NCBI GenBank assembly: GCA_017621075.1
Contig: JAGATV010000020.1
Location: 1-64,000, forward strand
Length of the DNA stretch: 64,000 nucleotides
DNA from: Lachnospiraceae bacterium
GTDB lineage: Bacteria; Bacillota; Clostridia; Lachnospirales; Lachnospiraceae
Direction: 5' to 3'
Shown here: piece by piece, positions 9,786-18,863 of the stretch
Numbering within the stretch: position 1 is the first letter of the stretch
How the letters are laid out: each line of letters starts with the position of its first letter
Notes under the pieces: generated by a model
The model's database searches: none
Seen by the model: the letters and a program-made list of their open reading frames with translations, nothing else
What the model was told of the DNA's origin: nothing
Program-made: the position numbers and the translations under genes

Positions 9786-9814
9786 ATTTTATCAAATAAA
9801 ACTATACATAACAA
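9786..9814 (-). promoter_or_regulatory. Sigma-A type promoter for the DUF1015 gene
   Basis: On the minus strand it reads TTGTTA (9814-9809), 17 bases, TAAAAT (9791-9786), about 45 bases before the start codon. The surrounding sequence is strongly A/T-rich. Confidence 0.6.
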
Positions 9815-9861
9815 GCGTCTGGTGATAAAATGTGTATTGAAATACAAAAAGGAGATACACT

Positions 9862-10140
9862 ATGACTGACGAAAACAGAAAAATCCTGGAACGGATCAAT
9901 GCCTTTGCCGAAACAGAATTAAGCGATATCGACCCGCAGAAAGTACAAGTGTCCGTGCAGCTTGACAGACTGCGCCCCATTATGGAAGAAATCGCCGCAG
10001 AAAAAAATATCAGCCTGGAGGATATGTTCATTCTTTATATGGATCTGCAGAGTGAAGCATCCTGCCGAACGGAGCAGAAGCTTCGGGATGAACTCCAGGA
10101 TCTGAATGACGGGGACGGTTCTCCCTTACTGTTCCGCTGA
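9862..10140 (+). CDS. Small hypothetical protein, 92 residues, acidic and helical
   Basis: I do not recognise the family. The 92-residue product is rich in Glu, Asp and Leu, opens MTDENRKILERINAFAETEL, and contains the probable helix RLRPIMEEIAAEKNISLEDM. It has no signal peptide, membrane helix or cysteine cluster. It is a credible gene: GGAG sits seven bases before the ATG, and a perfect terminator follows directly. It is the only plus-strand gene between the DUF1015 and serA genes, and is divergent from the former. Confidence 0.75.
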   Translation: MTDENRKILERINAFAETELSDIDPQKVQVSVQLDRLRPIMEEIAAEKNISLEDMFILYMDLQSEASCRTEQKLRDELQDLNDGDGSPLLFR

Positions 10141-10150
10141 TCCCAAATTC

Positions 10151-10187
10151 AAAACGTCCCTCACCTATCTATGGTGAGGGACGTTTT
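10151..10187 (+). terminator. Strong terminator after the 92-residue gene, facing serA
   Basis: There is a perfect 15-bp stem (AAAACGTCCCTCACC at 10151-10165 with GGTGAGGGACGTTTT at 10173-10187), with a 7-base loop and a T run. It is symmetrical enough to also stop transcription coming from serA. The rest of 10188-10264 shows nothing further. Confidence 0.9.
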
Positions 10188-10264
10188 TCCTGCCCTGATC
10201 TTACATTTCCGGATTTTTTGCGGACATCCTGATTTGTGTGTCCCCAGAAACATTATACTATAGT

Positions 10265-11431
10265 TCAGCCTTTTACCACTCTTACACGGAATACACCTTC
10301 GATCTTCTCCAGTGCCTCCACCATTTCAGCGGTGGGCGCACTCTCCACATCCAGCATGGTGTATGCCACTTCCCCGCGGGACTTGTTGGTCATGTCGCTG
10401 ATGTTGATCCCCTTCTCACCGAACTCTGCGGTAAACTTGGTGATCATGTTGGCAATATTCTTGTGGAAGATCGCAACCCTTCCTGCATTGGCGCAAACGC
10501 CCATATCGCAGGCAGGATAATTTACGCTGTTCTTGATGTTTCCGTTTTCCAGGTAATCCATCATTTCCTTCACTGCCATGATCGCACAGTTGTCCTCGGA
10601 TTCCTCGGTGCTGGCACCCAGGTGGGGAATGACGATACAGCCCTTGGCACCTGCTGTAACAGGATTGGGGAAATCAGATACATAGCGGGCTACTTTGCCG
10701 CTCTCCAATGCTTCCAGCACATCTGCCTCGTTTGCAAGGAGATCTCTTGCAAAGTTCAAGATCACCACGCCATCCTTCATCTTGGCGATGGCATCCTTGT
10801 TGATCATGCCCTTGGTGGAATCCAAAAGGGGCACATGGATGGTGATATAATCACACTCTGCGTAGATATCCTCCACATTGATCACATGCTTGACACTGCG
10901 GCTTAAGTTCCATGCCGCATCTACGGATACATAAGGATCATAGCCGTACACTTCCATCCCCAGGCTGATAGCGGTATTGGCCACCTTTACACCGATAGCG
11001 CCCAGACCGATGACACCCAGCTTCTTTCCAAGGATCTCGGTTCCTGCAAAATTCTTCTTTTCCTTCTCCGCAGTCTTTGCGATATTCGCATCCTCCTTTG
11101 CGGATTTCACCCACTCGATACCGCCTACGATATCTCTGGCAGCAAGCAGCATACCTGCCACCACCAGCTCCTTGACACCGTTTGCGTTGGCACCGGGAGT
11201 ATTGAATACCACGATACCTTTCTCTGCACATTTATCCAGGGGGATATTGTTGACACCGGCGCCGGCTCTGGCCACTGCCAAAAGGCTATCCGGAAGCTCC
11301 ATCTCATGCATGGATGCGCTTCTTACCAAAACGCCCTCCGCCTCATTCACATTCTCTGTCAACTGATAATCAGCAGTCAGGTTGTTAAGACCTACCTTAG
11401 AGATAGGATTCAGACAATTGATCTTATACAT
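10265..11431 (-). CDS. serA: D-3-phosphoglycerate dehydrogenase
   Basis: This enzyme oxidises 3-phosphoglycerate to phosphohydroxypyruvate, the first step of serine synthesis. The 388-residue protein is the shorter bacterial form. It has a catalytic domain, a Rossmann NAD site (GVIGLGAIGVKVANTAISLG), the D-isomer dehydrogenase histidine region IPHLGASTEESEDN, and a C-terminal ACT-like regulatory domain (GINISDMTNKSRGEVAYTML). The usual signature loop NAARGGxVD is changed to NFARDLLANEADV, though the Arg is kept. I chose the second of two adjacent ATGs, which gives a 7-base spacing to GAAGGAG. It sits 24 bases after serC and shares its promoter. Confidence 0.95.
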   Translation of the reverse strand: MYKINCLNPISKVGLNNLTADYQLTENVNEAEGVLVRSASMHEMELPDSLLAVARAGAGVNNIPLDKCAEKGIVVFNTPGANANGVKELVVAGMLLAARDIVGGIEWVKSAKEDANIAKTAEKEKKNFAGTEILGKKLGVIGLGAIGVKVANTAISLGMEVYGYDPYVSVDAAWNLSRSVKHVINVEDIYAECDYITIHVPLLDSTKGMINKDAIAKMKDGVVILNFARDLLANEADVLEALESGKVARYVSDFPNPVTAGAKGCIVIPHLGASTEESEDNCAIMAVKEMMDYLENGNIKNSVNYPACDMGVCANAGRVAIFHKNIANMITKFTAEFGEKGINISDMTNKSRGEVAYTMLDVESAPTAEMVEALEKIEGVFRVRVVKG

Positions 11432-11455
11432 CATGGTTCTCCTTCATTTCTTTGA

Positions 11456-12541
11456 TTACTTCAGATTTTCTGCCTCAAACTTCTTCATGAACTCAACAAG
11501 CTTCTCAACGCCCTCGATAGGCATTGCATTGTAGATGCTTGCGCGCATGCCGCCTACGCTCCTGTGGCCCTTTAAGTTCTCGAAGCCGGCTTCCTTTGCT
11601 TCCTTGACAAATTTTGCATCCAGATCGGCATCGCCGGTTACGAAAGGAACGTTCATGAGAGAACGGTCTTGTTTGCGCACAGTTCCCTTGAACATCCTGC
11701 TCTCATCCAGGAAATCATACAGGATCTTTGCCTTCTTTTCATTGCGCTCTTTCATGGCCTCAAGACCGCCCTGCTTCTTGATCCACTTGAATACCTTGCC
11801 ACAGATATAGATGCCGTAAGCAGGAGGTGTATTGTACAGGGAGTCATTGTCCGCATGGATCTTGTAGCGGAGCATGGTAGGTGTGCCGGGAAGCACATCC
11901 TCAGTGATCAGATCTTCTCTGATGATAACGATCACCACGCCTGCAGGTCCGATGTTCTTCTGAACACCACCGTAGATCACGCCGTACTTGGTTACATCCA
12001 CAGGCTCTGACAAAAAGCAGCTGGATACGTCGGCAACCAGCGTTTTTCCCTTGGTATTGGGAAGCGTCTTGAACTTGGTGCCATAGATGGTATTGTTCTC
12101 ACAGATATAAACATAGTCTGCATCTTCGCTGATGGGCAGGTCGGAACAGTCGGGAATATAAGAAAATGTCTCATCCTCGGAGGAGGCAATCTTGTTTGCT
12201 TTACCGTAAAGGCAGGCTTCCTGATAAGCTTTCTTAGCCCACTGGCCGGTCACGATGTAATCTGCCACCTTGTTTTTCATCAGATTCATGGGAATCATTG
12301 CAAACTGCTGGCTGGCACCGCCCTGTAAGAAGAGCACCTTATAATTGTCGGGAATGTTCATAAGCTCTCTCAAGTCAGCTTCTGCTTCCTTAATGATCGT
12401 GTCATAAGCCTTGGAACGATGGCTCATCTCCATCACGGACATACCGGTTCCCCTGTAATCAAGCATCTCATCTGCTGCTTCCTTTAGCACTTCCTCCGGA
12501 AGAACAGCCGGTCCGGCAGAAAAATTATAAACTCTTGCCAT
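11456..12541 (-). CDS. serC: Phosphoserine aminotransferase
   Basis: This PLP enzyme converts phosphohydroxypyruvate plus glutamate to O-phosphoserine. The 361-residue protein has the expected length. It opens VYNFSAGPAVLPEEVLKEA, and the PLP lysine is in GGVQKNIGPAGVV. RSVGGMRASIYNAMP at the C-terminus is a strong serC marker. GAGGAGG precedes the ATG. It is the first gene of serC-serA and has a clear promoter. No phosphoserine phosphatase gene (serB) is in the window. Confidence 0.97.
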   Translation of the reverse strand: MARVYNFSAGPAVLPEEVLKEAADEMLDYRGTGMSVMEMSHRSKAYDTIIKEAEADLRELMNIPDNYKVLFLQGGASQQFAMIPMNLMKNKVADYIVTGQWAKKAYQEACLYGKANKIASSEDETFSYIPDCSDLPISEDADYVYICENNTIYGTKFKTLPNTKGKTLVADVSSCFLSEPVDVTKYGVIYGGVQKNIGPAGVVIVIIREDLITEDVLPGTPTMLRYKIHADNDSLYNTPPAYGIYICGKVFKWIKKQGGLEAMKERNEKKAKILYDFLDESRMFKGTVRKQDRSLMNVPFVTGDADLDAKFVKEAKEAGFENLKGHRSVGGMRASIYNAMPIEGVEKLVEFMKKFEAENLK

Positions 12542-12595
12542 TTTTAAATCCTCCTCAAATAAGTTTGTAAATACAGAATTAAAAGCGATATGTAT

Positions 12596-12624
12596 AGAAT
12601 AATCTTTCCAGACACTTTAGTCAA
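12596..12624 (-). promoter_or_regulatory. Sigma-A type promoter for serC-serA
   Basis: On the minus strand it reads TTGACT (12624-12619), 17 bases, TATTCT (12601-12596), about 55 bases before the serC ATG. The rest of the 12542-12714 gap is A/T-rich, and I see no terminator for the upstream transpeptidase gene. Confidence 0.75.
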
Positions 12625-12714
12625 CTACATTGTTAAATTATTTTCAATTTGTCCGTCCGGCAAAGACGTTTTTATTAAAAATGTTTGTTATGCACCCTTT
12701 AAAAAAGTTCTCAA

Positions 12715-14124
12715 CTAATAGAACATGACAACCGGCGTTCCAATCTCCACCATGTCATAGAGTTCGGCCATCTTGTCCGTGGGAGTGTTCACGCAGCCGT
12801 GGGAACCGTTCTTTTCATAAATGGAACCCCCAAATTCACTGCGCCAGCCTGCATCATGAATCCCGATATTACCCTTTACCGGCATCCAGTATTTGACCGG
12901 CGTTGCATAGCCCGGGCCCCTCAGGGTGCGGTTTTTCTGCTTGTTATATACGAAATTCACGCCTTCCGGTGTGCCCATCCGCCGTTTCATGTTTCCGGTG
13001 ACCACATCCGTTTCCAGCATCAGTTCGCCGTCCTCATAATAGTACAGCTTCTGCTGTGTCATATCTACTTCTATGTAAGTGTCACCGATGTCGTTCCTGC
13101 CCCGGACTGTCGTTTCTTTCTCATAGGCAGGCTTATGATTCAGATCGATGCCTGTATGTACATCGGGCTTTAAGAGATTTTCCATCAGGTATGCCGATTC
13201 CGCTTCCTGATCCAGCTTCGTGCCGTAGGTGCCTCCCGCCACGGTGACGATTTCCCCTCTGGTACTCAAAAATTCCCGTTCCTTTTCATAAGTGTCATAT
13301 CTGTCCGCCAAAGAAGCGATATAAGCTCTGACCGCCGCCTCCGAAAGCACCGGTTGTCCTTTCTCATCCAACAGGGGCATCCCCTTTTCGTCCACCGCCA
13401 CAAAACAGGCAGCCTCTTTGGGCGATATGGCCAGCATGGCATCCCCCATATCATAGACAATGTCACAATCCTGGAAATTCTCCAACGCTTCCCACAAACG
13501 CTTCACGGTCTTTTGCTCCTCCGTGAGGGGAAGATCATAATAACAGTCCTCTTCTGCCAGATCCAAAGTATGTCCGCCCTGGTCCACAACCGTTTTCAGG
13601 GCCTCATAAGCCTTCTCGATATCCAGTCTGTCAGTGAGGCCGTCATACAACTGCCATCCCTTTTCCTCATCCCGAAAAAGCGCATACTCCTCCTGCCTAA
13701 ACAGTTCCTGTCTCACAGGCTCCAAGCTGCGGAATGCCTCCCGCAGTTTTTCCTCGTCATAAGTCACGGCAGGGGAAAGTGCGTGATCCTTCTTACGGGC
13801 AAGATTGTTCATCCACAGGAGGGAATTCTGTTCCTTAAGATATGCATTTAAAGGCGGCAGATAATCCCCTTTATAATCCACGCACTTTAAATCGATGAAA
13901 TAGCGGTTGCCGTCCTTGTCGACAATAAGGATATTCGGAGCTTCCATGCAAGATAAAAGCTCCGAATTCACCTCTTCCACGGACTTGCCGGTACAGTACA
14001 CACCGTTGATCCATGTATTTACCCCAAACCCGTTCCCGTAATAAAGTGCTAACAGAAAATAACAGGCACACACCGCCAGAAACAGTATGCAGATTGTCAG
14101 TAATGCAGCTCTCTTTTTACTCAT
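12715..14124 (-). CDS. L,D-transpeptidase (YkuD) with N-terminal membrane anchor
   Basis: This enzyme cross-links peptidoglycan 3-3 bridges (or attaches proteins) outside the membrane. The 469-residue protein has an N-terminal anchor helix (ALLTICILFLAVCACYFLLAL), and then a large extracellular region that resembles the peptidoglycan-binding domain often fused to YkuD. The YkuD catalytic domain occupies about residues 345-469, with His442 and Cys444 in SHGCVNTP. The ATG overlaps the ilvB stop codon (ATGA), so it is translationally coupled to a branched-chain amino acid gene, a surprising partner for cell-wall work. No terminator is seen after it, so readthrough toward serC is possible. Confidence 0.94.
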   Translation of the reverse strand: MSKKRAALLTICILFLAVCACYFLLALYYGNGFGVNTWINGVYCTGKSVEEVNSELLSCMEAPNILIVDKDGNRYFIDLKCVDYKGDYLPPLNAYLKEQNSLLWMNNLARKKDHALSPAVTYDEEKLREAFRSLEPVRQELFRQEEYALFRDEEKGWQLYDGLTDRLDIEKAYEALKTVVDQGGHTLDLAEEDCYYDLPLTEEQKTVKRLWEALENFQDCDIVYDMGDAMLAISPKEAACFVAVDEKGMPLLDEKGQPVLSEAAVRAYIASLADRYDTYEKEREFLSTRGEIVTVAGGTYGTKLDQEAESAYLMENLLKPDVHTGIDLNHKPAYEKETTVRGRNDIGDTYIEVDMTQQKLYYYEDGELMLETDVVTGNMKRRMGTPEGVNFVYNKQKNRTLRGPGYATPVKYWMPVKGNIGIHDAGWRSEFGGSIYEKNGSHGCVNTPTDKMAELYDMVEIGTPVVMFY

Positions 14125-15800
14125 CGGCCTTCTTTTAAATCATCTCCGTCAAAGACTTCGCTGATAGGTGCTCCTGCAGGAACCATCGGGAATACCTTGT
14201 CATCTTCAGGGATCACGCACTCGATCAATACGGGTGCCTTCATGGCGATCGCTTTCTCAATGGCAGGTGCCACTTCTTCCCTGGTGGTCACACGGATGGC
14301 CGCACAGCCCAGTCCCTCTGCCACCTTGCAGAAATCCACCTTGTCATTTAAGACAGTCTGGGAATAACGCTTTCCGTAGAACAGGGTCTGCCACTGACGG
14401 ACCATGCCCAGCACATGGTTGTTGATGACCACCTGGATGATGGGAATATTATACCGACTGGCTGTTGCCAGTTCATTCATGTTCATGCGGAAGCAGCCGT
14501 CGCCTGCAATATTGATGCAGATCTTGTCAGGCTGGCCCACCTGCGCTCCGATGCAGGCGCCAAGGCCGTAGCCCATAGTGCCCAAACCGCCGGAGGAAAG
14601 GAAGGTGCGGGGACTTGTGTACCTGTAATACTGTGCCGCCCACATCTGATGCTGTCCCACATCTGTGGTGATGATCGCCTCTCCGCCTGTGATGCGGTCG
14701 ATCTCCTCCATCACATAAGGGCAGGACAACTGGCTGTTGTCATACTTCAAAGGATATTTTTCTTTCAGGTCGCGGATCAAAGACATCCACTCACTGTGGT
14801 CCTGCTTTTCCAATCTGGGATTTAAGTCGGACAAAATCTTCTTCAGATCCCCTACCAGCGAAGCATCCACACGGATATTTTTGTTGATCTCCGCTCTGTC
14901 CACATCAAACTGGATCACCTTTGCATTCTCAGCAAACTTCTTGGGATTGCCGGTGACACGGTCGGAAAATCTGGCGCCCAGCGCAATGAGCAGATCACAC
15001 TGGCTCACACCAAGGTTGGAAGCTTTGGTTCCGTGCATACCAATCATTCCGGTATAACGGTCGCTCCTTCCGTTGAAAGCACCCTTACCCATAAGGGTAT
15101 CACATACCGGTGCATCAATGAGCTCCGCAAGCTCTGCCACTTCCTTGGAAGCCCCGGAAATGATGGCGCCCCCGCCAAGATAGATATAGGGCTTCTTGGC
15201 CTGTCTGATATATGCTACCACCTTTTCCATATCGGCATCGGTATAAAAAGCGGTGCGCTCTTCCTCCGGGATCGCCATGGGCGTAAACTCACAGGTGGCC
15301 GCCGTCACATCCTTGGTGATGTCCACCAGCACAGGACCGGGCCGTCCGCTTCTTGCAATATGAAATGCCTTGCGCAAAGTGTCCGCAAGTTCTCCTACAT
15401 TCTTTACGATATAACCGTGCTTGGTGATGGGCATGGTCACGCCTGCGATGTCAACCTCCTGAAAGCTGTCCTTTCCAAGCAGAGGCAGGGTCACGTTGGC
15501 AGTGATCGCCACCATGGGTACGGAATCCATATAGGCGGTAGCGATACCTGTCACCAGATTGGTGGCACCGGGGCCGCTGGTAGCCATGCAGACACCTACT
15601 TTTCCGGTAGCCCTTGCATAACCGTCCGCAGCATGGGCAGCCCCCTGCTCATGGGAGGTCAGCACATGTCTGATCTCCCCGCTGTGCTGATACAGGGCGT
15701 CATAGATATTGAGGATCGCACCTCCGGGATATCCGAATACGGTATCCACACCCTGTTCTTTCAAACACTCTACAACAATTTCAGAACCATTTAACAGCAT
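14121..15800 (-). CDS. ilvB: Acetolactate synthase, large catalytic subunit
   Basis: This thiamine-diphosphate enzyme makes 2-acetolactate or 2-aceto-2-hydroxybutyrate for Val, Leu and Ile. The 559-residue protein has the three expected domains. The catalytic glutamate is in TSHEQGAAHAADGYARA (about residue 50), and the TPP/Mg site is GDGCFRMNMNELATASRYNI. GGAGGATGG precedes the ATG. It follows ilvD by 42 bases. The small regulatory subunit gene (ilvN) is not adjacent, so the subunit must be encoded elsewhere or absent. Confidence 0.97.
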   Translation of the reverse strand: MLLNGSEIVVECLKEQGVDTVFGYPGGAILNIYDALYQHSGEIRHVLTSHEQGAAHAADGYARATGKVGVCMATSGPGATNLVTGIATAYMDSVPMVAITANVTLPLLGKDSFQEVDIAGVTMPITKHGYIVKNVGELADTLRKAFHIARSGRPGPVLVDITKDVTAATCEFTPMAIPEEERTAFYTDADMEKVVAYIRQAKKPYIYLGGGAIISGASKEVAELAELIDAPVCDTLMGKGAFNGRSDRYTGMIGMHGTKASNLGVSQCDLLIALGARFSDRVTGNPKKFAENAKVIQFDVDRAEINKNIRVDASLVGDLKKILSDLNPRLEKQDHSEWMSLIRDLKEKYPLKYDNSQLSCPYVMEEIDRITGGEAIITTDVGQHQMWAAQYYRYTSPRTFLSSGGLGTMGYGLGACIGAQVGQPDKICINIAGDGCFRMNMNELATASRYNIPIIQVVINNHVLGMVRQWQTLFYGKRYSQTVLNDKVDFCKVAEGLGCAAIRVTTREEVAPAIEKAIAMKAPVLIECVIPEDDKVFPMVPAGAPISEVFDGDDLKEGR

Positions 15801-15842
15801 TTATTCCATCCTCCGAATCTGTATTCTCCACTCTGTCCGATC

Positions 15843-17519
15843 CTAAGCATTCCTGCCCGGAACCTCAAGCACAGCGCCCCTGTTGCCGCTGGTAACCAGT
15901 TCCCTGTAACGGGACAGATAACCAGTGGTGATCTTGGGCTCTCTGGGTTGCCATTTTTCACGTCTCTTAGCCAGTTCCTCGTCAGAAACTGCAATGTCCA
16001 GCTTGTTCTCAGGAATATTGATGCGGATGATATCCCCCTCTTCCACCAGTGCGATAGGACCGCCTACTGCAGCTTCGGGAGAAACGTGTCCGATGGACGC
16101 ACCGCGGGATGCACCGGAGAAACGTCCGTCAGTGATCAGCGCAACGCTGGAACCCAGTCCCATACCTGCGATGGCAGAAGTGGGATTGAGCATCTCGCGC
16201 ATGCCGGGACCTCCCTTCGGTCCTTCATAACGGATGACCACCACATCACCTGCCACGATCTTACCGCCCTTGATGGCTGCGATGGCATCCTCCTCACAGT
16301 CAAATACCCTTGCAGGGCCTTCATGCACCAGCATTTCAGGCACCACTGCGGAGCGTTTTACCACACCGCTGTCCGGAGCCAGATTGCCTCTCAGGATGGC
16401 GATTCCGCCGGTCTCAGAGTAAGGATTTTCCACAGGACGGATGACTTCGGGGTTCTTGTTGACACAATTTTTGATATTCTCACCAATGGTGGTGCCGTTT
16501 ACTGTCATGCAGTCCAGATTCAGCAGATCTTTCTTGGTAAGCTCGTTCATAACGGCATAGACACCGCCGGCCTCGTTCAGATCCTCCATGTAGGTGGGAC
16601 CTGCAGGTGCCAGATGGCACAGGTTGGGTGTCTTTGCGGAAAGTTCATTTGCCAGGTCAAGGTTCAAATCCACCCCTGCCTCTCTTGCGATGGCGGGAAG
16701 GTGCAGCATGGAATTGGTGGAACAGCCAAGGGCCATATCCACGATCAGGGCATTTTCAAAGGCTTTCTCCGTCATGATATCCCTGGGCTTGATATCCTTC
16801 TCTACCAGTTCCATGATCTTCATTCCGGCATGCTTTGCCAGACGGATGCGCTCAGAATAAACGGCGGGGATGGTGCCGTTGCCTCTAAGACCCATACCGA
16901 TGGCCTCAGTCAGGCAGTTCATGGAATTGGCGGTATACATACCGGAGCAGGATCCGCAGGTAGGGCATACCTTCTCCTCAAACTCAGCCAGTTCTTCCAT
17001 GGTCATGGTTCCTGCAGCCACACTTCCCACTGCCTCGAACATGGAGGAAAGGCTCCTCTTCTGTCCGTGTACATGGCCTGCCAGCATGGGACCGCCGGAC
17101 ACAAAAATAGTAGGGATGTTCACTCTGGCAGCAGCCATCAGAAGTCCGGGAACGTTCTTGTCACAGTTGGGGATGCACACCAGACCGTCAAAACCGTGTG
17201 CCATTGCCATGCATTCAGTGCTGTCTGCGATCAGGTCGCGGGTCACCAGGGAATACTTCATTCCCACATGGCCCATGGCAATTCCGTCACAAACTGCGAT
17301 GGCAGGGAATACCACGGGCATACCGCCTGCCATTGCCACGCCCATCTTTACCGCTTCCACGATTTTATCCAGGTTCATGTGTCCGGGAACGATCTCGTTA
17401 TAGGAACTGACGATACCGATCATAGGGCGTCTGCGCTCTTCCTCCGTATATCCCAATGCATTAAAAAGACTTCTGTGGGGCGCCTGGGCAGTTCCCGTCT
17501 TTACTGAATCACTTCTCAT
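15843..17519 (-). CDS. ilvD: Dihydroxy-acid dehydratase
   Basis: This iron-sulfur enzyme dehydrates dihydroxy acids to 2-keto acids, the common step of Val/Leu/Ile synthesis. The 558-residue protein has the family length. The cluster cysteines are in PNCDKNVPG and [19 protein letters not shown], and the C-terminal marker [19 protein letters not shown] is present. GAGAGG lies 8 bases upstream of the ATG. It lies between leuB and ilvB in one run. A long open frame on the opposite strand is an artefact of its codon pattern. Confidence 0.97.
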   Translation of the reverse strand: MRSDSVKTGTAQAPHRSLFNALGYTEEERRRPMIGIVSSYNEIVPGHMNLDKIVEAVKMGVAMAGGMPVVFPAIAVCDGIAMGHVGMKYSLVTRDLIADSTECMAMAHGFDGLVCIPNCDKNVPGLLMAAARVNIPTIFVSGGPMLAGHVHGQKRSLSSMFEAVGSVAAGTMTMEELAEFEEKVCPTCGSCSGMYTANSMNCLTEAIGMGLRGNGTIPAVYSERIRLAKHAGMKIMELVEKDIKPRDIMTEKAFENALIVDMALGCSTNSMLHLPAIAREAGVDLNLDLANELSAKTPNLCHLAPAGPTYMEDLNEAGGVYAVMNELTKKDLLNLDCMTVNGTTIGENIKNCVNKNPEVIRPVENPYSETGGIAILRGNLAPDSGVVKRSAVVPEMLVHEGPARVFDCEEDAIAAIKGGKIVAGDVVVIRYEGPKGGPGMREMLNPTSAIAGMGLGSSVALITDGRFSGASRGASIGHVSPEAAVGGPIALVEEGDIIRINIPENKLDIAVSDEELAKRREKWQPREPKITTGYLSRYRELVTSGNRGAVLEVPGRNA

Positions 17520-17581
17520 CCTATTTACCTCTCTTATTCTTTTCTATTCCTTATCCGGGGAATCCGGTTTTTAAGCTTCCG

Positions 17582-18667
17582 CTATCTGATTCGCTCTGCC
17601 AGCAGATCGCCCATCCTGCTGCAGCCCACCTTCTTACATCCTTCGGACATGATGTCGCCCGTGCGGTAGCCGTCCTTTAACACCTGCTTTACGGCGGCTT
17701 CAACGGCATCCGCCTCTTTGTCCAGATCAAAGCTGTATCTGAGCATCATTGCCGCGCTTAAGACCGTTGCAATGGGGTTGGCGATATCCATTCCCGCAAT
17801 ATCGGGTGCGGAGCCGTGGCTGGGTTCATACAGACCGAATTTGCTATCATTTAAGCTGGCGCTTGCAAGCATACCGATGGATCCGGTCACCATGCTGGCC
17901 TCGTCAGATAAGATATCACCGAACATATTCTCCGTGAGAATCACATCGAACTGTGCCGGGTTCTTTACCAACTGCATGGCACAGTTGTCTACCAGCATGT
18001 GTTCCAAGGTGACATCGGGATAATCCTTTGCCACTTCTTCCACCACCTGTCTCCACAGTCTGGAGGAATCCAACACATTGGCCTTGTCAACACTGGTGAC
18101 CTTGCCTCTGCGCTTTCTTGCGATATCAAAGCCTTTGACGGCGATCCTGCGGATCTCATTCTCATCGTAAGTCAGGGTATCGATGGCTTTCTTCACGCCG
18201 TTTTCCTCAATGGTCTTACGCTCGCCGAAATAGAGGCCTCCGGTCAGTTCGCGCATGATCACCATATCGAAACCGGCCTTGCTGATCTCCTCCTTCAAAG
18301 GGCAGGCGCCCGCCAGTTCATCATACAGCACCGCAGGACGCAGATTGGCAAACAGGTTCAGCGCTTTTCTGATCGCCAGAAGTCCCGCCTCAGGGCGCTT
18401 CTCGGGAGGCAGCTTATACCAGGGAGAGGTGGTGGTGTCGCCGCCGATAGAGCCCATCAGCACCGCTGATGCCGCCTTTGCGGTTGCCACAGCCTCCTCG
18501 GTAAGAGGGACACCGTGGACATCTATGGAAGCTCCGCCCATCAGAATGTCCGTGAAGATCATCTTATGGCCATACACCTCTGCCACCTTTTCCAACACTT
18601 TCTTTGCTTCTGTTACAATCTCCGGGCCGATTCCGTCACCGGGGATACAGGTAATATGTAATTCCAT
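17582..18667 (-). CDS. leuB: 3-isopropylmalate dehydrogenase
   Basis: This NAD enzyme oxidatively decarboxylates 3-isopropylmalate in leucine synthesis. The 361-residue protein has the expected length. It opens ITCIPGDGIGPEIVTEAKKV, and the substrate/Mg region includes MRELTGGLYFGERKT, VDNCAMQLVKNPAQFDVILT and EPSHGSAPDIAGMDIANPIA. GAGG lies 9 bases before the ATG. It is the first gene of leuB-ilvD-ilvB-ldt and has a strong promoter. leuA and leuCD are not nearby. No T-box leader fits in the short upstream gap. Confidence 0.97.
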   Translation of the reverse strand: MELHITCIPGDGIGPEIVTEAKKVLEKVAEVYGHKMIFTDILMGGASIDVHGVPLTEEAVATAKAASAVLMGSIGGDTTTSPWYKLPPEKRPEAGLLAIRKALNLFANLRPAVLYDELAGACPLKEEISKAGFDMVIMRELTGGLYFGERKTIEENGVKKAIDTLTYDENEIRRIAVKGFDIARKRRGKVTSVDKANVLDSSRLWRQVVEEVAKDYPDVTLEHMLVDNCAMQLVKNPAQFDVILTENMFGDILSDEASMVTGSIGMLASASLNDSKFGLYEPSHGSAPDIAGMDIANPIATVLSAAMMLRYSFDLDKEADAVEAAVKQVLKDGYRTGDIMSEGCKKVGCSRMGDLLAERIR

Positions 18668-18716
18668 TATTTCACATCCTCTTTTTTATAATTGGGTAGA
18701 AAAAACCACTGTTTTT

Positions 18717-18745
18717 ATGATAACTGATAAAGCAGGAAATTTCAA
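18717..18745 (-). promoter_or_regulatory. Sigma-A type promoter for leuB-ilvD-ilvB-ldt
   Basis: On the minus strand it reads TTGAAA (18745-18740), 17 bases, TATCAT (18722-18717), about 50 bases before the leuB ATG. It is embedded in a spaced inverted repeat (next entry). Confidence 0.75.
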
Positions 18746-18764
18746 CATCTTATTATAATCAGTT
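18722..18764. repeat. Spaced inverted repeat AACTGAT/ATCAGTT around the leuB promoter
   Basis: AACTGAT (18722-18728) and ATCAGTT (18758-18764) are perfect 7-base inverse copies with 29 bases between them. One arm touches the -10 and the other lies just upstream of the -35. They may be operator half-sites or chance in A/T-rich DNA. Confidence 0.4.
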
Positions 18765-18800
18765 TTTTGCAATCCTCTTTTTGTCCGGTGCCGGATATGC

Positions 18801-18832
18801 AAAACGGGCCGGCACCAGTCGGCGCCAGCCCG
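18801..18832 (-). terminator. Terminator after yajC
   Basis: There is a 12-bp G/C-rich stem with two wobble pairs (CGGGCCGGCACC at 18805-18816 with GGCGCCAGCCCG at 18821-18832), a 4-base loop, and a TTTT run on the minus strand. Confidence 0.85.
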
Positions 18833-18863
18833 CTCTTATGACTTTTTTGTTCAGCCAATGCTC

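Noticed and set aside
15033..15794. 253-codon open frame on the plus strand
   Set aside because: It is opposite the confidently identified ilvB and has no recognisable domain.
15948..17507. 519-codon open frame on the plus strand
   Set aside because: It lies entirely opposite ilvD, has no ribosome site, and reads as His/Gly/Cys-rich nonsense. It is a shadow of the ilvD codon pattern.
18668..18800. T-box or leader-peptide attenuator for leuB
   Set aside because: The gap is too short, and the only stable hairpin (18801-18832) lies upstream of the promoter and belongs to yajC. No T-box sequence was seen.
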